Assembly (NCBI GenBank): GCA_004282995.1
Contig: SHLU01000095.1
Coordinates: 1 to 8,663, forward strand
Source of the DNA: Sphingomonadaceae bacterium
GTDB lineage: Bacteria > Pseudomonadota > Alphaproteobacteria > Sphingomonadales > Sphingomonadaceae
Direction: 5' to 3'
DNA length: 8,663 bases
In this document: piece by piece, positions 6,149 to 8,663 of the stretch
How positions within the stretch are numbered: position 1 is the stretch's first letter
Layout of the letters: every line of letters begins with the position of its first letter
The notes under the pieces: generated by a model
Seen by the model: only the letters and a program-made list of their open reading frames with translations
What the model was told of the DNA's origin: nothing
Database searches by the model: none
Position numbers and translations under genes: made by a program

Positions 6149-6960
6149 TGTTGAAGGCCCGCGCGCATGCTGCATTGCGCGAACCGCTGATCCATTTCCT
6201 GCTTGGCGGGGTGCTGATTTTCGGGTTTTTTGCCTGGCGCGGCGAGCCAGCCGACCCCGCCAGCAGAACCATCTCGGTCACACCTGACGTGCAGGCCCAG
6301 GTTGCGCTTGCCTTCGAGCGCACGATGCAGCGCCCTCCGAGCGATCGCGAGCTCGATCAGTTGATCGACCGGTTTGTCCGCGAGGAGGTGCTCTACCGCG
6401 AGGCATTGCGATTGGGGCTCGACCGAGACGATCCGGTCGTGCGTCGGCGGCTCGCCAAGAAGATGGACTTCATCGCTGCCTCCGCCGCGGAGACCGACGA
6501 TCCTTCGCAAGCCGAACTTGAGCAATGGTATCGCGACCATGCCGATCGTTTCTCGAACGGAACCCGCCTCAGCTTTGATCAGGTCTATTTCCCGGACCAA
6601 CCTGACCCTGTCGTTATCCGTTCCGAACTCGATCGAAACTGGCGTTCTATGGGGGCGCCTTCCTCGCTTCCTGCCACGGGCGAGGATCGATTGGCTGCTG
6701 ATGTCGCGTCGCAATTCGGACAAGCCTTTGTCCAGAGCCTGCTTGCATTGCCAGCCGGCAGCCAATGGCATGGGCCCATCCGCTCGGGGCTCGGCTGGCA
6801 TTTTGTGCGCTTGCGCGAGCGCGAGGCCGGTGCGCTGCCGCCACTTGCATCCCAGCGTGCGCGAGTGATTGAGGATTGGCGGCGCGGCACTGCCGAGCGG
6901 CGCAGGGAGGAAGCCTATGCCCTGCTGCGTGAGGCTTATTCGGTCCGGATCGACCGATGA
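6148..6960 (+). CDS. Membrane-anchored parvulin-type peptidyl-prolyl isomerase-like protein
   Basis: This 270-residue protein has a single N-terminal transmembrane helix (about 15-30) and a periplasmic body of PpiC/SurA type. A helical SurA-N-like region follows (ELDQLIDRFVREEVLYREAL, about 68-87, through DDPVVRRRLAKKMDFI, 94-109), then a charged helix (AELEQWYRDH, 122-131). The last part resembles the C-terminal half of a parvulin domain, with FGQAFVQSLLALPAGSQWHGPI (190-211) and GLGWHFVRL (214-222). The usual opening HILV-type strand of active parvulins reads SFDQVYF here (142-148), so catalysis is doubtful and the protein may be only a chaperone or scaffold. The frame opens 10 codons earlier (6118), but the ATG at 6148 overlaps the DUF3604 stop (TGATG) and gives the expected membrane anchor. 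No clear ribosome site precedes it, which fits translational coupling. Its last codons overlap the HupE-like start by 4 bases. The likely role is folding of an exported partner. Confidence 0.82.
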   Translation: MLKARAHAALREPLIHFLLGGVLIFGFFAWRGEPADPASRTISVTPDVQAQVALAFERTMQRPPSDRELDQLIDRFVREEVLYREALRLGLDRDDPVVRRRLAKKMDFIAASAAETDDPSQAELEQWYRDHADRFSNGTRLSFDQVYFPDQPDPVVIRSELDRNWRSMGAPSSLPATGEDRLAADVASQFGQAFVQSLLALPAGSQWHGPIRSGLGWHFVRLREREAGALPPLASQRARVIEDWRRGTAERRREEAYALLREAYSVRIDR

Positions 6961-7928
6961 TCCGGGTCCTTTTTGCATTGATATGCTGGAGCCTTGCAGC
7001 ACCTGCTGCAGCCGATGAATTGCGGCCTGGCTACGTCGAATTCACCCAGGACCGCGCAGAGGGCTGGCGCCTGGCTTGGAAGCAACCCTTGCCCGGACCG
7101 GGCCCCGCCGAACTGGCCGTGCCGTTGCTTCCAGACGGCTGTGTGATCGAAGGGGAGCCAAATGTCCGGCAAGCGTCGCTGGCGATGATCGGGACGGCCT
7201 ACGTGCAATGCAGCCAGCCGGTTGCGGGCGGGACGGTAGGCTTTGCCTCGATCTTCGGCGGCGGCGACACGCTACTGCGCGTCGCGCCGCTCGATCGCCC
7301 GGTGCAGACCTATCGCCTGACCGAGAGCCAACCGCTTGCCACAATCGCCACAAGGCCAGACACCTGGCAGGTCTGGCGCAGCTATTTCACGCTCGGAATT
7401 GACCATATCCTGTCCGGCTGGGACCATTTGCTGTTCGTGATCGCACTGGTCCTGCTGGTGCGGCGCGGCTGGGCTGTGGCAGGGGCGGTCACCGCCTTCA
7501 CCGTGGCCCATTCGCTAACGCTTGCCGGGGTTTCGTTAGGGTTCATCGGCCTACCGGGCAGGCCGGTAGAGGCTGTCATTGCGCTCAGCATCGTTCTTCT
7601 GGCTGTCGAGATCGTTCGGGGGAAGGAGCGGAGCTGGACCCGGCGCTGGCCGTGGCTCGTCGCCTTCGGATTCGGTCTCATCCATGGCTTCGGCTTTGCC
7701 GGTGCGTTGCGCGCCATCGGATTGCCGGAAGGCGAAGTGCCCGCTGCGCTGATCGCGTTCAACATCGGGGTCGAGGCGGGGCAACTGGCGGTTGTGTTGG
7801 CCGTGCTTGCTATTCTCAGTGCCACCCGCCGAGTGCGCCCTCTAGCGCTCGATCCGGTAGTGCGGATTACCACCTATGCCATCGGCAGCACCGGATCCTA
7901 TTGGTTGTTCGACCGGCTGGTGGGTTGA
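6957..7928 (+). CDS. HupE/UreJ_2-family membrane protein with periplasmic N-domain
   Basis: This 323-residue protein combines a signal peptide (1-19, ending APAAADE), a periplasmic beta-rich domain (about 20-135) and a C-terminal membrane domain of about six helices. The membrane part carries HupE/UreJ-type motifs: GIDHILSGWDHLLF (147-160; His150, Asp156, His157), FTVAHSLTL (181-189, His185), GLIHGFGFAG (240-249, His243) and FNIGVEAGQ (268-276, Glu273). HupE and UreJ proteins are linked to nickel uptake for hydrogenase or urease, but no such enzyme is encoded here, so only a metal-handling role is inferred. The N-domain has two cysteines (Cys62, Cys85) that could form a disulfide. The ATG at 6957 overlaps the previous stop (ATGA, 4 bases), so translation is coupled. 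The 3' end overlaps the convergent NodT-like gene by 31 bases, leaving no room for a separate terminator. Confidence 0.88.
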   Translation: MIRVLFALICWSLAAPAAADELRPGYVEFTQDRAEGWRLAWKQPLPGPGPAELAVPLLPDGCVIEGEPNVRQASLAMIGTAYVQCSQPVAGGTVGFASIFGGGDTLLRVAPLDRPVQTYRLTESQPLATIATRPDTWQVWRSYFTLGIDHILSGWDHLLFVIALVLLVRRGWAVAGAVTAFTVAHSLTLAGVSLGFIGLPGRPVEAVIALSIVLLAVEIVRGKERSWTRRWPWLVAFGFGLIHGFGFAGALRAIGLPEGEVPAALIAFNIGVEAGQLAVVLAVLAILSATRRVRPLALDPVVRITTYAIGSTGSYWLFDRLVG

Positions 7929-8663
7929 TCGCCGCCGAGCGCCTGCCACAACAAGACCCGCGCCCGTTCGGCTTGCCCGCGGGCAATGGCAACCCGTTCG
8001 CCGCTGGCATCTGCGGTTCGCCGTGCCTCGAGTACGGTCAGGAAGTTTGACAGGCCGGCCTCATAGCGGGTCTGGGCAAGCTTTGCAGCGCGGGCCGTGC
8101 TGGCGAAATCGCGTGTGGCGGTGGACAGTTGTGCATCTGCGTAAGTGACAAGGCCGTAGCCAGCCTCTGCCTCGCCGAGCGCTGTAAAGACCGTTTCGCG
8201 ATAGTTGGCGAAGGCAAGCTTCTTGTCGGCTGCCGAAACATCGATCTCGGCCTCCACTCGTCCGAAATCCAGCAATGGAGCCAGAAATCCGCCGCCGACA
8301 GAACCGACCAGTGAGTCACCATCGAACAGGCTGGCCAGGTCGAAGGCCAGCAGGCCCAGCGCGGCCGATAGCGTCACTTGCGGAAACCGCCGGGCCGCGC
8401 TGGCAGCGAGTTCGGCATCGGCCGCAGCCAGTTCTGCTGCGGCGGCGAGAATATCGGGTCGATTGGCCAGCAATTGCGCTGGAAGCGCTGTTGGCGCTGA
8501 GGGCTGCGCAAGAGCGGGAGCCGGTTGCGCAAGCAAGTTCAGTAGCCGTTGAGCAGGTTGTCCGGTCAGCGCGACCAGCCTGCCGACCAATCGCGCGCGT
8601 TCGCTGCCCAGTGCGGCGATCCGGCTGCGGCTCGCCTCGCTTGCACCTTCAGCTCGTACTCTA
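7898..8663 (-). CDS. NodT/OprM-type outer-membrane efflux protein, 5' end missing
   Basis: This is the C-terminal portion of a TolC-superfamily outer-membrane factor (OEP family), the exit duct of a tripartite RND or similar efflux pump. The frame stays open to the right edge, with helical sequence SRSRIAALGSERARLVG upstream of a TTG at 8590, so that codon is internal and the gene begins beyond the window. Family landmarks are LLANRPDILAAAAELAAADAEL followed by RRFPQVTLSAALGL, then LDFGRVEAEI, and near the end QTRYEAGLSNFLTVLEARR and LLWQALGGD. The long Ala- and Leu-rich helices are typical of the periplasmic coiled-coil barrel. The protein ends shortly after ALGGD with a polar tail, part of which is encoded opposite the HupE-like gene. 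Membrane-fusion and pump subunits, if present, would lie to the right of the window or elsewhere. The substrate is not deducible. Confidence 0.87.
   Translation of the reverse strand, partial: RVRAEGASEASRSRIAALGSERARLVGRLVALTGQPAQRLLNLLAQPAPALAQPSAPTALPAQLLANRPDILAAAAELAAADAELAASAARRFPQVTLSAALGLLAFDLASLFDGDSLVGSVGGGFLAPLLDFGRVEAEIDVSAADKKLAFANYRETVFTALGEAEAGYGLVTYADAQLSTATRDFASTARAAKLAQTRYEAGLSNFLTVLEARRTADASGERVAIARGQAERARVLLWQALGGDQPTSRSNNQ

Noticed and set aside
6103..7002. Minus-strand frame of 299 codons opposite the parvulin-like gene
   Set aside because: It is a shadow of the plus-strand gene, which has a membrane anchor, SurA-like helices and overlaps typical of an operon.

Overview
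This window looks like chromosomal DNA of an alphaproteobacterium, most plausibly a sphingomonad of the Erythrobacteraceae type. That placement is an inference from the style of the proteins, the GC-rich third codon positions and the gene set; no rRNA or tRNA is present to confirm it. Eight genes are well supported, two of them cut by the window edges, together with one small, less certain membrane-protein gene. No insertion sequence, CRISPR array, tRNA, rRNA or phage gene was found.

Layout. (a) 1-985: the 3' part of a gene for a 2,4-diacetylphloroglucinol hydrolase (PhlG)-like zinc enzyme, then a possible 83-residue two-helix membrane protein, then a 147-base convergent gap. (b) 986-2291, minus strand: an alpha/beta hydrolase, followed downstream by a 108-residue conserved-looking protein of unknown function. 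That small gene sits between two imperfect direct repeats of about 57 bases. (c) 2292-2389: a divergent promoter region containing a nested dyad. (d) 2390-4168, plus strand: an LCAD-type acyl-CoA dehydrogenase whose catalytic glutamate lies at the alternative position, then an ExoD-family membrane protein with a good ribosome-binding site but no ATG, GTG or TTG in the expected place. (e) 4232-7928, plus strand: a tightly coupled three-gene unit of a secreted PHP-like DUF3604 protein, a membrane-anchored parvulin-like protein (PpiC/SurA type) and a HupE/UreJ_2-type membrane protein. Start and stop codons overlap at both junctions. (f) 7898-8663, minus strand: the C-terminal part of a NodT/OprM-type outer-membrane efflux protein, which converges on and overlaps the HupE-like gene.

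How the genes may work together. The ACAD and the divergent hydrolase suggest acyl or ester catabolism. The three-gene unit is the best candidate for an under-described system. Its members could be a periplasmic metal-dependent hydrolase (DUF3604 with HxH, DH and DxH motifs), a dedicated periplasmic folding factor and a metal-handling membrane protein. The order and coupling are read directly from the sequence; the shared function is inference.
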